Shown here: one piece after another, positions 34,920-47,900 of the stretch
How the letters are laid out: the number at the start of each line of letters is the position of its first letter
How positions within the stretch are numbered: the first letter of the stretch is position 1
From: Alternaria dauci
Taxonomy: Eukaryota; Ascomycota; Dothideomycetes; Pleosporales; Pleosporaceae
Assembly: GCF_042100115.1 (NCBI RefSeq)
Contig: NC_091276.1
Span: 62,001-126,000 of the forward strand
Length of the DNA stretch: 64,000 bases
Reading direction: 5' to 3'
Program-made: the position numbers and the translations under genes
The notes under the pieces: model-generated
Told to the model about the DNA's origin: nothing
Databases searched by the model: none
What the model saw: the letters and a program-made list of their open reading frames with translations, nothing else

Positions 34920-36857
34920 TCACGCATTCGTCCATCGCGCTAGAAGATCATTCACAATGTCGTCCTCATTCCTCTCTGGCGGATCATAGGCACGAATAAC
35001 CATGTCTCTCGGCCGCCAGAACGGGGAAAACAGTCCTGTCCTTGATCTGTGAAAACGATAGTCGCTAGCGGGTTTTTGCTGGTCCTGACCAATCACAGGA
35101 GAATTCCCATGGGGCGTCGTCGGCTCTGGAGTTTCCTCGTCTACAACGGATACTTTTTCTTGAATTGACGAATCATAAACCCCACCGCTACAACTAGGAA
35201 CAATGTCTGGATCTGGGTGAGAAGGCAACGGGAGAATGTCGACTTCTTTGGGCTGAAACGCAAAACGACCAATCCGAACCGCATCTCCCTGCATTCTCTT
35301 GCTGTCCAGTGTCGAATACGCAGCTGTTGGCAACGAGGATACTTCCGCGATACTCCGCTCGCGAATGGAAATATCTGGTGAGGATGATCTCTGCGATGCG
35401 ACGATCCACTTGAGCGTCGTTATCTCCAGCACGCCAAAGACGCTAGATACAGTAGTATCAGATTGTAAACTGATATACGCGACCTCTGCCCCCGATCCGG
35501 CCATGCACGTTTCTGTGATGAGCTTTCGTTGTTCAGGAGTGAGTTCCAGCATTGTTACGTATACGTCGAGGTCTTGGTCCTTGTATCCTTTGACTAGTCT
35601 CTCGAGCGAGCGATAGGGCAGATTCATTGAACAAACTGAGAGAGAGTCTCCAAAGCCAGTCTTGAGCCCTTTGAGACAATTAGTGGTCCATCCCTGATAA
35701 TAGAAGGGGTTGTTGCTGACGCTAGCGCTCGGTATAGCTGTCAACACGTTTACAGAAATCGGGTCCGGCGTCGGATCAGAAGATGGTGACGATTCCGTTG
35801 GTGCTTGGCGAGTATCCTGTGGTTTCCGTCCTGGAGAGAATTGCTCTTGCCGCTCATCCGAAGGGTCGGTTGCCTGTAGTCTGACTGGTTCTTTGGATCT
35901 AGAGATCGAACGTGATTTAGCCGAACTTGTTTCTGTTGTTACGGCGACTGGGGTCACATCTTTGACTAACCCTTGTCCTTGAGTTTGCGTGTTGCGATCA
36001 GGCGCTGAAGATGCATCTATTGGACTGGTACTACTGCTTGTACCAGGAAAACCACGCGCCGATACACCGATCACTGACGAGGCCGCAGCATCCTGCCGTA
36101 GTGTGCGTGGCGAAGCTTGCGTTACCATCGTACCTCTGGATCCTGATGTATGTTCTCTAGATGTGCCCCGACTGTGTTCAGCTGTCACGTATCCGTTCGT
36201 CTTGACGTTTTTACGGTTTCCAAAAAGCTTCAGCAAACCAGTCTTTTGTCTTGGAGCGTCGGTCAAAGTGTTCCCATTGTGTGCCGTCTTTGCGCGCGCT
36301 CGCTGTAATTGTACGATAGAGGATCTGATTTCCAATCCTTCTCCTGCATGAACCGGTCGCTGGTGTCCATTTCTCTGAGCAAGAGCGAGACTTGCTACAG
36401 CAATCATGAGAATGAGATTACCCTTGGAATCTCTGAGATCGATGCGCAAATCGTCGAATTGGGGTTGCAGAAATGGCCATTTTGCTTTTTCAAGTCGGGA
36501 TAACTGGATCTTCGAATGTGAATCATGGCGTTTGCCAATCTGGTCGAACGCTCGGCGTAGTAGGAGTTCAATCTCTGTAAAAACTGTCCTACAGCGTTGA
36601 AGCGCTTGAGAGATATCGTTTAGGGCAACTGAGTTGAAGACCGATTTGAGAATGCCTTGTGCATCAGGTTGAGGAATGATCAGCTCGCGCACTTGATTGA
36701 GAATTGCGCATGTGCTGCTGATGTCGTTCGCGATGGCGGTAACTCTTTGATTGGCTGTCGCAACCTTTTCCGCGAGTGCATACAGCTTCACAGAGGCTTG
36801 TACGCCGGCTGCAGTAATGCCCACCACAGACCCTGCGATGCTGAGAGGGTCCGCCAT
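34920..36857 (-). CDS. Protein with STAND-type fungal N-terminal domain, no nucleotide-binding domain
   Basis: A single-exon ORF of 645 aa with ATG at 36857-36855. The start MADPLSIAGSVVGITAAGVQ and the helical stretch to about residue 180 are typical of the fungal N-terminal domain of STAND (NLR-like) proteins. No P-loop or NACHT/NB-ARC block follows. The middle (about 195-370) is a Ser/Thr/Pro/Gln-rich linker, and a less characterised C-terminal domain (about 385-530) contains YQGWTTNCLKGLKTGFGD. It may be a signalling-only partner or an unrelated user of this domain. The function is unknown; regulated cell death is a guess from domain relatives. Confidence 0.7.
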   Translation of the reverse strand: MADPLSIAGSVVGITAAGVQASVKLYALAEKVATANQRVTAIANDISSTCAILNQVRELIIPQPDAQGILKSVFNSVALNDISQALQRCRTVFTEIELLLRRAFDQIGKRHDSHSKIQLSRLEKAKWPFLQPQFDDLRIDLRDSKGNLILMIAVASLALAQRNGHQRPVHAGEGLEIRSSIVQLQRARAKTAHNGNTLTDAPRQKTGLLKLFGNRKNVKTNGYVTAEHSRGTSREHTSGSRGTMVTQASPRTLRQDAAASSVIGVSARGFPGTSSSTSPIDASSAPDRNTQTQGQGLVKDVTPVAVTTETSSAKSRSISRSKEPVRLQATDPSDERQEQFSPGRKPQDTRQAPTESSPSSDPTPDPISVNVLTAIPSASVSNNPFYYQGWTTNCLKGLKTGFGDSLSVCSMNLPYRSLERLVKGYKDQDLDVYVTMLELTPEQRKLITETCMAGSGAEVAYISLQSDTTVSSVFGVLEITTLKWIVASQRSSSPDISIRERSIAEVSSLPTAAYSTLDSKRMQGDAVRIGRFAFQPKEVDILPLPSHPDPDIVPSCSGGVYDSSIQEKVSVVDEETPEPTTPHGNSPVIGQDQQKPASDYRFHRSRTGLFSPFWRPRDMVIRAYDPPERNEDDIVNDLLARWTNA

Positions 36858-37853
36858 TGCGTGCTTTTAGGACGCTAGCTGTGTGGCTTTGAGCGAGGAA
36901 TAGTACATTGAATGGACAGAAAGAACAGATCCAAGGACATGCCACAAAGATAAACAAGTGGCAGGAAGGCTGAGCTGCGCCTGGGGCTGTAAGCATGAGG
37001 GCGCTTACCGGATGCTGCGTATTGGCCACCATGTCAGCCAATGGCTGCATGGCTATAGCAATACAAGTCAGCCCTACCTTGCTGGTAACACGCCGGCGAC
37101 TCTCAAGGCATACCTGAGATGGGCTCCGAGTGAAGCCTATACACTATGGGATTCGAAATGCAGCCAAAAGTTTGGTTGATGCGATACTCAAAATGAGACC
37201 CTATCCGCTCGTGTTTCCATCAATCCTGCTGCTTGGGATGCGAATTTGGATGATTCGATTGATTGTCTGGGAACTTGCGCTGCTAATTTGATAGTGCATG
37301 CATTCTTGCAGGTTGAAGGGTATTGGAGGTAGAGAAAGCTAGCAGCCTCCACGCAGTAGGAACAAGAGGCTCGCGCCAAGGCGCTAAACCACAACTCATC
37401 TAGTCAGCGATGACAGTCACCTCCACAAAGTCATCAAATAAGATCCATAAGGAGCTACATCTCTAGCTACAAAGTTTGATGTTGTCTATAGATGCGCAGT
37501 CTTAGTATTTGAACATTAGAGTAGTTGACTTATCGACATCTGCAGTCGGATATTAATCGGACGGATGACAGAATCATGGTACGACGTATCGACCAGAAAC
37601 AACGAGTCTTGTGGGGTTACTGGGTCGTTGTGAATACTTTTTACCATCAAGCTAAATAGTCAGCCATCTGCATTAACTCCAGCCGCAAGACACATAGTCG
37701 ATGGAATACTTCAACTGTGTAAACCCGATATCTCCGCACTTGACCCACCCTTATTCTCATAGCATCCAAACGCCGACCAGCCAGCATGGGTATTTCTACA
37801 TCTAAGCTCCTCAGCATTAGAGTCTTCCACACTTCTCACAAGTCACTATTCCA
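36858..37853. other. Intergenic, no gene recognised
   Basis: About 1 kb between divergent genes. ORFs of about 70 codons have no coding support. Confidence 0.45.
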
Positions 37854-38792
37854 ATGCAGTCCTTTCGCCTCGTCCTTTCAAACAATGGCACAGTGCAAGG
37901 CGCATACACCATCCCGACTCAGTCACCCTTGCCAGTAAAACACCGCCCTTTGGTCGTTGCCCTCCATGGTGGCTGTTATGATCACCAATACTTCGATGCA
38001 CTACCAGGATATTCCGCCTCCCTGATGAGCAACACACTGGGTACTCCGTTCGTGTCGATCGATCGGCCTTCCTACGGCGGCACAAGTTCAATACTGCCCA
38101 TTCCATCCGGGTCTGACTTCACAACGGAAAGCGCGATTCAGTTACATCGGTTCATCCTTCCGAAACTGTGGGAGGAGTTCGGTATTCCGCATGGCTGCAA
38201 GTGCATTGTTTTGCTATGCCACAGCCTCGGTGTCATGCCTGGTGTCGCGGTGGCAGCGCTTCATGCAGACGAGAAGGCACCGGAGTATCCATTAGGAGGG
38301 ATCATTGCAAGTGGTATGGGAAACACGCAATCCAAATCCTCGAGAGACACGCCTCCTCAGTATCCTCGCGTAGACGATGATCATGCACGGTGTCCAATCG
38401 AGCTAAAAGACGCCGTTATGTTCAAGCCTGGTACTTATGCACCAGAAATGTTGGAACAAAGCGAACGCCTAAACGCGATATGCCCTATACCGGAGATTGT
38501 TGGGTTTTCAACACAATGGATGCCTGTCTGGAAGGAGAAATGGGCACCAGCCGTGAAAGTGCCAGTCATGTATTCGCTAGTGGAGGATGATCCATTCTTC
38601 GAGGCTACGCAAGAGGAGCTTGACCGCTGCGTCAGAGCTTTCAAAAACAGTGTCCGAGTAGAAGTTAGTCTGATTCGGGGCGCTCCGCATTATGTTGAGT
38701 TGAGTTATTGGGCGCAAGGATGGTATGCTCGGTGTTTTGGCTTCGCACTGGAGTGCGCCGCTAGTTTCGCCGTTACAAGCTCCGATGCCTGA
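37854..38792 (+). CDS. Alpha/beta hydrolase
   Basis: A single-exon ORF of 312 aa. ATG 37854 is the first start. The oxyanion strand VVALHGGCYDHQYFD, the elbow VLLCHSLGVMPG (Ser nucleophile), a likely acid in LVEDDPFF and the His in RGAPHYVELS give a complete triad in alpha/beta hydrolase order. No signal peptide is present, so it is probably intracellular. Fungal relatives include secondary-metabolite and xenobiotic hydrolases; the substrate is unknown. It converges on the SGNH esterase gene with 207 bp between stops. Confidence 0.85.
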   Translation: MQSFRLVLSNNGTVQGAYTIPTQSPLPVKHRPLVVALHGGCYDHQYFDALPGYSASLMSNTLGTPFVSIDRPSYGGTSSILPIPSGSDFTTESAIQLHRFILPKLWEEFGIPHGCKCIVLLCHSLGVMPGVAVAALHADEKAPEYPLGGIIASGMGNTQSKSSRDTPPQYPRVDDDHARCPIELKDAVMFKPGTYAPEMLEQSERLNAICPIPEIVGFSTQWMPVWKEKWAPAVKVPVMYSLVEDDPFFEATQEELDRCVRAFKNSVRVEVSLIRGAPHYVELSYWAQGWYARCFGFALECAASFAVTSSDA

Positions 38793-38999
38793 GTCGGCGC
38801 TCTATCTTTAGCAAGGACGTTAGTGGCATGTAGAACCTGACAAAACCTAAGTTCTTCGTAGAAGTGCGTCACCTCCATCGGAAAGCAGTGTTATGTTCGC
38901 TGCCGTGATGAATGAGTTGATGAGTCGTGTATTGTTGCAACATATGGAAGCTGCAAATTGTAGCTCTTCAAAGTACGCACCATATCTCTGTTGTAAACA

Positions 39000-39815
39000 T
39001 CAGCCTCTAATGGCATCTGCCAGTGGCTGGAACCAGGTCTCAGCCAGCTTCTTGTTGCCCGCATCATTCGGATGCACACCGTCGCCAGTCATTGTATTCG
39101 TATTGAAACCAGTCCACGCATTCACAACCGTTACAGGGCTGTTTGCAGTCGTCTTGTTCGCCGCCCACGTCTGAATCGCGTTATTCAAGGCCACAACGCG
39201 TGGGCCGCATTCAGCGCAGTTGGACGGGTTCATTGGGATGATCTTCGCAGCGAGGATCTTCATAGTAGGTTTCGAGACGCGCATCTGGTCTACAAGCTTG
39301 CTGAAAGCGGTGGTGATCTCTTGGGGCGAGCGGTTGCTCCAAACGTCGTTGGTACCGAGGTGCATCATGACGATGTCGGGTTTGGTGGATGAAAGCCAAC
39401 CCGGTAGTTGGTTCTGGTTCGCAATGTTTACCGCTAGGAAACCGCCCTGCAATTGTAAGTCGGCCGTCGGTATCAGAAAATGGACAGAACATTACATGTC
39501 CCTCGTTCTCGCCATCGTATTGGAAGCCGCAGCCTTGGCCGGCCAAAGTGCCTACGAAGTCGGTGTTCTTGATGCCGGCTTGTTGGAGCTTCTGCCAAAG
39601 ATAGGCTCGCCAGCAGCCCTAGACTATTGTGAACTGTGAGCTGATGTAGTCGAGCATCGGGTACATACTGGGCTACCCGTGATCGAATCACCAAGAGCCA
39701 TAATCCGCACTGTAGATTGACGTCCTGCAAGTTCTGTTGGAGCTGCTGCCACCATGACCACCATGGCCGCCATGGAGAGCACCGCCAGAAAGGTCGAGGC
39801 GACAGTGATGTACAT
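39000..39815 (-). CDS. Secreted SGNH/GDSL esterase, CE3-like (acetyl xylan esterase type)
   Basis: Three exons, complement(39000..39446, 39496..39618, 39669..39815), with introns of 49 and 50 nt encode 238 aa. A signal peptide (MYITVASTFLAVLSMAAMVV, then MVAAAP) precedes the catalytic blocks: ALGDSITGSPGCWRAYLW (block I Ser), DFVGTLAGQG with GENEGH (block II Gly), HLGTNDVW (block III Asn) and DGVHPNDAGNKK (block V Asp and His). This layout fits carbohydrate esterase family 3, which removes acetyl groups from xylan, though other secreted SGNH esterases are possible. The first intron is needed to join GDSITGSP with GCWRAY, and the frame is preserved. Confidence 0.87.
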
Positions 39816-42800
39816 GGCTGCTAGATTAAAGACTATATGTTTCCTTCGAGTAAAGAATGGGTTTTATCGTGAATTGCAATTCGCGTACCGCACGATGCGA
39901 CTTATGTATGCTCCATGGTATTTGTTCCGTGTACATGGGACGCTGTAGCCATATCTACTGAGTTGTTCCGTCCAGATGAAAATTTCGCAATAAGGCTTGA
40001 AGAAACGCCAGTGGCGTCTGCGACGATGCTCAAGTTATCTTGTCACAAGATCTGATCGTTATTAGAACCCAGTCTTCAGAATACTGCTGTATCCTATCCC
40101 AGGGACAGCGGTTCATCTATACATGACGTGCCCCGCAATGCGACAATCTATTCCTTCCGTGTGGCCCTAACAGTCAGCTTATTTGTGCTGAGGTAGTTGC
40201 GCATCGGACTTAGTGCACGTCTCTGTTTGGTTGCGCCTTTCAGCGCGCGTTGGATGGCCAGGAATATGAGGGCAAGCGTCGTACGTGGAGCAATAAAAGC
40301 GGCTCTGCAATGTCCGGGCCCATAGTGGTTACCCAGGTAGCTACCCCACCCTTAAGGTATTGCAAGGCTGTCGGCGCACGCAGCCTCACCCCAGGTTGTG
40401 CATGTCTTTCTTTTCCGCAGCAGATGTACGCGTTCGCTGTTCGAGGCCGCCATGTGGAGTCCATGGTGGAAGTGATGCGAAGGAGGCAAGGGGGCGCCGT
40501 AGGTCACGGATGACGGGCCCCACCGTCAGGTAGTTCTGCCGAGGTCTTCTCCACATAGCCTTCATTGCGGTTGGTCATCGCTTCCAAGACTTGCGTAATC
40601 TTGAGTTCTGGAGCAACGGTCAGGACTACTCTCATTCGACATGCCGTGTCTTTTGTGACATGGTACTGGCATTTTGCTCACTGTATCTTGCGTTTCTATC
40701 ACAACCCAGCAAGAAGAACCCATTAGAGCTGATAGGTGCGGACATAGAAACCGTGGCAGGGCTATGCAATCAGGTCGTTATTGTTGAGTGCGAGGATAGG
40801 GTTCATGGTAACTGAGGTACAGGGTTTTCGGCGCATGCTCAAGGATCTCTGGAGGCCAGAAATCCTTAAATGAGCGCATAGCCCCAGCAGAACCTGTCAC
40901 TCACTCACTACCTACATGGGTTTTTGCTCAACAGAAGAAAGTAAGACATCGGGACATCCTCCCACCTCTGATATGCAAGTGGTGCGTATCTACTGCTGGT
41001 ACGAACACGCAGGCTGCAAACAGTACTACAGGTGTTGATAGACGGCAAGTAGTTAGCGATTTCGTAGGTCCCAGCACTCACACAACCACGATAACATTAA
41101 GGGTCATAGAAAATCGTTGCGCGTTAGCCCGCGCCCAATTCTTTGGACATGTGCGATAGCCAAGGAGACGTGGTTGTCAGAGCGCTCTAGGTGATACAAC
41201 CAGCGTGGCCATCCAAGCTCCAGGCCCTTACAGTCTGTCACCTACAAACCCACATGTGCAAAGCAACGAAGCTGATTGCACGGATTTCAGTTTCGACAAC
41301 CTCGAGGTTTGATAAATGCGGGATGAGGGAAAAGGGGATCAGATTCGGCGGTTCGGGAAGACTGAAGGCCCGGAAGTGGGTCCCGCATTCCTCCGCTGCA
41401 CGCAATCAGTCACCAGGGATGTCGCAAAACTTTCCTCCCATGCCCAGCGAACCCAGCGACTGTACAGACATCGATAGTGCACAGGTTGCCGTGCGTTCTG
41501 ATGCCGAGACGACCATTGTCGGCACACCTGATGGTCGTTTCGAAGACGTGGGTCCTCTGGACATGCAATCGCGTACGACTTTGAGACTTTCCTGTTGGTG
41601 AGCAGCTTGTTCGCACTCCATGCAGCACCTTGATCAGAGATTCCAAGTTACGCGGAGGAATTTTGCGCCTTCTGATTTCTTGCTCGGAGCTGATCAGCCT
41701 CCTGACCCTCCCACCGATGGATTTGTGCTGTCACATGGTCGAAGCCACCGCGATACCGATTGGGCAAAGTTTGGCATCTTCTGTGTAATAGCTGTCAACG
41801 AAAAGTGTAGCGGTAAACTTATTGAGTTGATAAAGCGAACATTGTAGCATTGGCACGACTGCCGAGTCAAGTATCACTTATACCGAATATGTGTGTCTGG
41901 CAACACCACGTCGCTACATACATCCATTCACAGTGTACTCAGCCCCGACCAGCTATGCAGAAACGTCTGTGCCTTCCAGCTACATTCTACCAATGCCGGT
42001 CGCAATTTTGCGACATGCAAGCAATCGCACTGGACAATATACGATAAGCTGGGAATAGAGTTCGGCTAACGCGACGAAAGTTTGACGTATCGCGGCTCGT
42101 ATGGAAGCTTTGACAATGTTCGCCCAACGCCTGAAGCTTCGACACAGATTGTCGTACATATGTACGACCGCACGGAGGATCTGCGATCTAATCGCATTCG
42201 GACGCGAATCCGGCGCAGGCCAATGCGAGCGGCTCGAAGCGTTACTTGTCGTGAGCGACCATGGTCGTGTGAAGCAGCCCATGACTAAACTAAAACTGTT
42301 CGCGGATTACTACATGGAACAAGCAATTTCAACGTCCCGTTGCGGGAAGGCATGTCAGAGCTGGAGAGTGTTCAGCAATCGGATGAATCATCCCGTTGAC
42401 AGCGGACCAATAAAGCTGTATCTGGACAAAGAGAATCGGGTAGATAGACCAAGTCTGTCCAGCTAGAACAATCACTCGCAAAACCAAGCCGGAGGAATAT
42501 GACGCATGCGGAGATTTGCTCGGGGGGATGCCGAGGTCGTATCGTGCGAACACCACAAGTCTTCCTCGCCTCGCCAATCGCATCGTAAACATTGCTGTTT
42601 CCGCGTGAACTAAGAGATCTCATCATCTAAGGCACGACATACCCAGCGCTGTGGTTCCCCAGGTTCTGCTGCACTTCTCCATGCCGATCCCCGATCCTAG
42701 CGCAAGGGGACTCCGATGCACTTTGACGTAACATGCGTCCCGTAGCACAACCAAAGTCCCGAGGCGTTTCGCGGCTCAGGAAAGCATCGCGCCAGCAGCC

Positions 42801-43675
42801 AGCGCGGCATGCACGGAGTCGAGTCCGTCGAGATGCGAATGAACCGGTTAGATGTTCCGGTACCGATTCGGTCCTTCTCACGACATGACATGTGCGCTTA
42901 CATATCTAGAGTCCAGAGCCCGGTATCTGCGAGTCGTGAAAACCACCTTGCGGCCTGACAGACAATCGGGCCGCAGCTGGGGAACGGGCTCGAAGGATCC
43001 GAGCGAAGGATGGATGTGGAGATGCTGAGTTTCAATTTTCAATTTCGTTCGTTTTTAGCACCGCCAGCGATATCGCATAGCTGATAGCCTCGCGGAGAGG
43101 TTTCAACAGGCCTGTTATCTCCAAATGACGGCGGCTGGTTGTGTTTGACAAGCGTTAATGTTGAGGATTGGTGCTTTGCTACTTTGGGCCTGCTTCACCC
43201 GATTGGCCCACCGTGTAGAAGCGTACCGCGGCACACATTCTGCACAGCCAGTGACGGGCTGTTCTTAGGCTGATGTTGTGGGAATTTCCAGGATTTCTCC
43301 TTAACAAGCTTCCGCCGGGTGGCGTCTTCCATTCGCCTATGCGATGACGGTAAATAGTGGATGGCGCTGGGGTCAGCCATTCAGAGGACACCGGACCTCG
43401 AATACATCAACGAGTGGTTGAAATACGAAAAGAGTTATCTTGCGCACCCGTGCAACCCTGTGTCAGAGTCCTGGGAAGCCAAGCCGGAAGTCCTTGCACA
43501 GCGGCACGACACAACACCACCATGCATTCACCGGTGAAAAGCTTGGGTCAGGGGAGTCAGAACAGTTGCCAAACTTCATGCGCAGCAGAGGATATTGAGG
43601 AAACATGGCGATTTCTATTCATGGTAATTTCTATGGAGAGATCCACATTGCAACAAAAGAAAAATGTCGTCTTTA
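39816..43675. other. Gene-poor stretch of normal base composition
   Basis: About 3.9 kb with only short ORFs on both strands. None shows family motifs, plausible intron joins or a start with a signal peptide. The DNA is not AT-rich and is not CA-depleted like the 62-64 kb region, so it is not strongly RIP-affected. No repeat structure was noticed by eye. Confidence 0.45.
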
Positions 43676-44946
43676 CTACTGGCTGTCCCCGCCCGACCAC
43701 TGCGAATCCTTGCGCTCTGTGACCAAATCCTTCTGACTCTCGCTATCGCTAATCCGCGAGCTCTCCTCGAAATGCTGTTCAAAGTGTCGCGTAACATAGA
43801 TGTTTTTCCCAAATATACCCCCTTCCTCAGCAGGTGGCGTGCTACTTGCCCGGGCCAGTCCCAATTCCAACTCTTCTTCATCATGTTGTGCGGTACTTCT
43901 GACACCGTGAACGGTCCGGATTTTGGTCGCGCCGGTGCCAATCGTGCCATTTCCGTATGCATTTCCGTATGCTCGGTCCGATTGGACAGTGGAAGAAAAA
44001 CCGGGGATGATCTTGATAATCAGTGGCTTGAGCGCAGGAAGCGATGCGCACACGATAGCTAGGTTCATCTCGATGTTAGACCAGTAGGCAGCCGGTGCGC
44101 TGTAGTATGTGGAGTCGTCGGGGTTGTTGAGAAGCGGGATGAGAGCGTGCAGGCGGAGGATCGATACGATGCAGACGAACCAACCGATAGTGAGGATGGT
44201 CATAAGCGCGAGCCTCTGACGCAGTGCGATTTGCAGTGTCCAAATGACACGAACGGGGAGGAAGGCCACGACGAGGTCGGATAAGATGTTGATGCTGGCA
44301 TTCGCATACCAAATCGACCTGTTGTCGAGGCATTTCGCACCGGGCCGCTCCAGTATTTTCCAGTAGGCATGGACAGGAACACATGTGAAAATGGAGGTGA
44401 AGAGCGTGCTGATACCCCAAGCTACGCAGAAAGCCATGATGATGTAGAGTGGTATACGCATTTCTCGCAGAGTAAATATCCGGCTGTACTGGAGAAGGAT
44501 GGAGATCTTGGTGATGTTGAGGCTGTTGTTGTAGAAGATGATACTCCAGAATAGGTACTATTCGACATTAGATTCGAAGTGCAGATGGGCCTCAGATTCT
44601 TACGCGCAGAATCGCCTCATTTCCAGCTGGGAATTCGACGAAAACCGCATGCTTGCCGTTACCAGCGTTCACCTCTGGAATTGGTTAACGCCTGGCTCGT
44701 CACGGGCGCGGTGTGTGTCTTACGCATTATTTGGAATACTCCAGTCACAATAGCCAGCGCCATAGAGCACACAATGGTGTAGTCCTCCCATCCTAATGCT
44801 CTTCCCAGGAACTGGAGCCGAGTGATGATACGCAGGGCGACGCAAATCCCCGATATGCATGTAAAAGCAATAACGATAGATTTTGTGAGCGGACCCCGAT
44901 CCTCTTTGGCCAAGGCAGCCAACTGTTCCGGTGGTATTTGGTCCAT
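43676..44946 (-). CDS. Integral membrane protein, fungal rhodopsin-like (Pth11-type) domain
   Basis: Three exons, complement(43676..44557, 44604..44674, 44724..44946), with introns of 46 and 49 nt give 391 aa in frame. It begins MDQIPPEQLAALAKEDRGP and then shows about seven hydrophobic segments, with typical blocks RLQFLGRALGWEDYTIV, the KISILLQYSRIF helix, CVPVHAYWKIL, CLDNRSIWYANASINILSD and VCASLPALKPLI. Proteins with this domain are GPCR-like and include many plant-surface sensors, but few ligands are known. A Ser/Glu-rich cytoplasmic tail follows. The 71-nt exon 2 contains HAVFVEFPAGNE. It is the only recognised gene in the 39.8-49.3 kb gene-poor zone. Confidence 0.86.
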
Positions 44947-47900
44947 GGCGGCTGTGAGGTAGAGGGAAAGACAATGTGACACACTTAATTTGTCGATGTG
45001 TGAAACAGGTTCGATGTGGTCACCATGGACGCTCCTTGCCCTATGTATTCGCAGTCGCCTGTGTGTGTGGAGGAGTACATATGTCAGGTCCTGCGCCCAA
45101 AGGTACCTGAACTACGAAGGCTGCACGGGCTAGTGCGACAGTGTACACCAGACTGGGATGCCACGTCGTTTAAGGAGGTATCCGAAACTCAAAACTTATC
45201 AATGGACCACACCCTGGAAAGCAAGTGTGAGGAGGATCTGGGGAGACGGCATGCCTGACGGAAGCGCTAGACCTAGCTGACGGCAAGAACTTGGACACAA
45301 GCCAATGGGACTGTGCACTCCTCCTGATTAGTCGCGTAAATGCTTCAGCTTCAAGGGTACATCTCCAAACCGAAAAGGTTGCAGTGGCGAGCGTAGTCCT
45401 GTGCACTCGGCCCGCCGCGAGTAATCAGACGGTATGCGACATACGGAAATCACTTGCATGATGCACTGTGCGTATTTCCCATGGTGTGTGGCGAACCCTG
45501 CTGTCGATATGAGGAACGCCTTCGACACCAGGGATCAGGCCATCGGGTTACCGGGTGAAGATCATGCTGATGTTCGACGAATGAGCTGACATGTGGCGCG
45601 TCGTATGTTGCGCCAAAAGTTGCCCTGGATGAACACACCACGCTGCTACTGAAGAAACGGGAGGCCAAGATTGCCCGGCAACGGTACTATCAAAGCGATC
45701 AATTGACTCCTTGGCATGTTGCCATTTGTGAGTTTATACCTCCAAAATCGTTCTCCTGCGTTGCGAAGTCGGAAATCTGCGATGTTGTCGCTCAATCACA
45801 TCTTTGGCCAAGTTTCCCAAATTCAGTACCGTCGATCGACCCACGTGCATGCCGTTTGCGTGTCTATGACCGTCACATGCTGGGCTTTTCAGCAGAGACA
45901 CCGGGCAAGGCACCGCTTGAACTTGGTAGTGGAGCCACCGAATACCGGCTAATTTGTGTGGTGTAATCTGTCCGCGCTTTTAGTGTGACGCTAGAGCACT
46001 TGATGGCGAATTATTGACGCCCAGAATCATCCCTGCAGATCGGATCTCAAACTCTATTGTGTTTGGCTGCCTCATAGCGTAACAACCTCCAGCTTGCGCT
46101 CTGCTCCGCCATTCAAGAGAGGCCTTGCAAATAGCTGGACAGATGTATACCTACACATGTGGCGTGACGCTGCTGATGCGGGTCGCGTCCGTCCATCGTC
46201 TACTAAGGCTCCCGAGGTCTCCCTGAACGTCTCCGCGAGATGGAAGTCAGGGTATCACGACAGATCCGCCACACTGCGCGTTAGCATGACCGACGTCGTC
46301 CCAACAGGCGCAGAAGGCTTTGCGGCTTGGGTTGCCGTGTGTGTGTCGCAAGCACCGTACGAAACCGTGGAAAGAATGTGGTTCGTAAGTCGCTGCACTT
46401 TCCTACTAAGGCGCCATCGAACATCGAACACGGCGGGTAGACGAGACAGTCTGAGATCCCAAACCACGCGGCATTCGCTATCAGGGACTTTTCCTGGAGG
46501 ATCATACGTGAGGAAAGGTCTGTTTCGTATTCCAATGATGCCTAGGAACCATGGCCAATGCGAGTGCTGGGCTACTGTGAGCACAATGCGGGATGAAATG
46601 ACATCGGGAGAATCCTGATGCTGCACGCCTTGACAGGGTCGGCTAAGTGGAAGGTTTGCGCTAAGTCAGCAATGCATCGGGCCCAGCTCTTTGAACACCA
46701 GCCCTTGGAATAGGTTCCGAGCTCTCTTTGGGAAACAGATGACACCCATAGTGAGGAGTCATGATCACGTCGCATAGCCTACGTTGGAATGAGTCGGTGC
46801 CCGCAAGGGAGACGATCCGGGAACTTCGGGACCAGTTTCTGACACGTGGTCTAGCCGGGACGGCGCGTCCGTGCGCAGCATCTAGCTTGGCACACCAACC
46901 CCGTTCCAGGCTCAGAGACTCGTTTCGTATGAGCTGAGCTGTCTGTGAACACCATCAGCTTGCGCATTGAACTGAATCTCTCTGCTCGCCGCGTAGATCT
47001 CGTAATAATTCCAACAGTTCGGGATTGCTGCAGGCGCCTTCCGTCGTCACGTCATCTATGACACTACCTGGGCATTAAAGGTTTCTTTGCTCTCATCGCG
47101 CTGGAGCACACACGCCCAGCACTGTTACGTTACAAACATCATACAGCGTGCATCGTCAGGGACATCTTGAATCTCATACAGAGACGCGCACGCCGTTGGT
47201 CCGACATCTGGAGGCTCAACGACTGGGAATCCCCAGGTAAGCGAAGATGGCGTCAGGAACCCTGCAGGAAGCTGATCTGACTGGAGCATGGAAGCATGGT
47301 TCTGGCACAGGCTAGTAAGTCTTCTTGGCGAATCAGCCAACTATCTCTCATTGGAAAGTTTTCAAAACGTAAACGTTTGACACCAGGTACACGGCGCGTC
47401 ACTCTGGAGAACCTCTTCAAGCGTCACGGTTATACCCCCGTGGAAAGCAGGAACGATCAACGGCCCCTGATCTACAACCACTATCTTAGAAGCCTCGCCC
47501 CAACATATCACATCGCATCAGCACGCCATTGGTGACTGCGAAGGTGTTGTTGTAAGTGCGCAGGAAAGTTGAGTTGCCAATGTCACCTGTCTATCGCCGC
47601 TCAGGTCCAGTGGCGACGCGTGTTAGTCATAGCCACATGCTCAAGGACCATGTGGCTCGCATTAAAACACGGAGCAGACACTTCAAAGTCAAGACTTTCG
47701 ACTCAGGTGATCGGTGAGCTTACTTGCGGACATTGAGGCCTCTGCTGAGCATCCAGACATCGCCAATCTGTCCTACGCCTCTGAGACCCCTATGGCTGCA
47801 AAACCAATCGCGTCAGCCTAAATCCGCCCCCTAGTTCTGAAGGCCGGTTACCCGATTACCGGTACGCTAGATCTGCGCTTCTGGTCTGATCTGTCGCAGA

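Noticed and set aside
46094..46618. 174-codon ORF in the gene-poor zone
   Set aside because: No motif, no signal peptide, and an overlapping minus ORF of similar length; not supportable as a gene.
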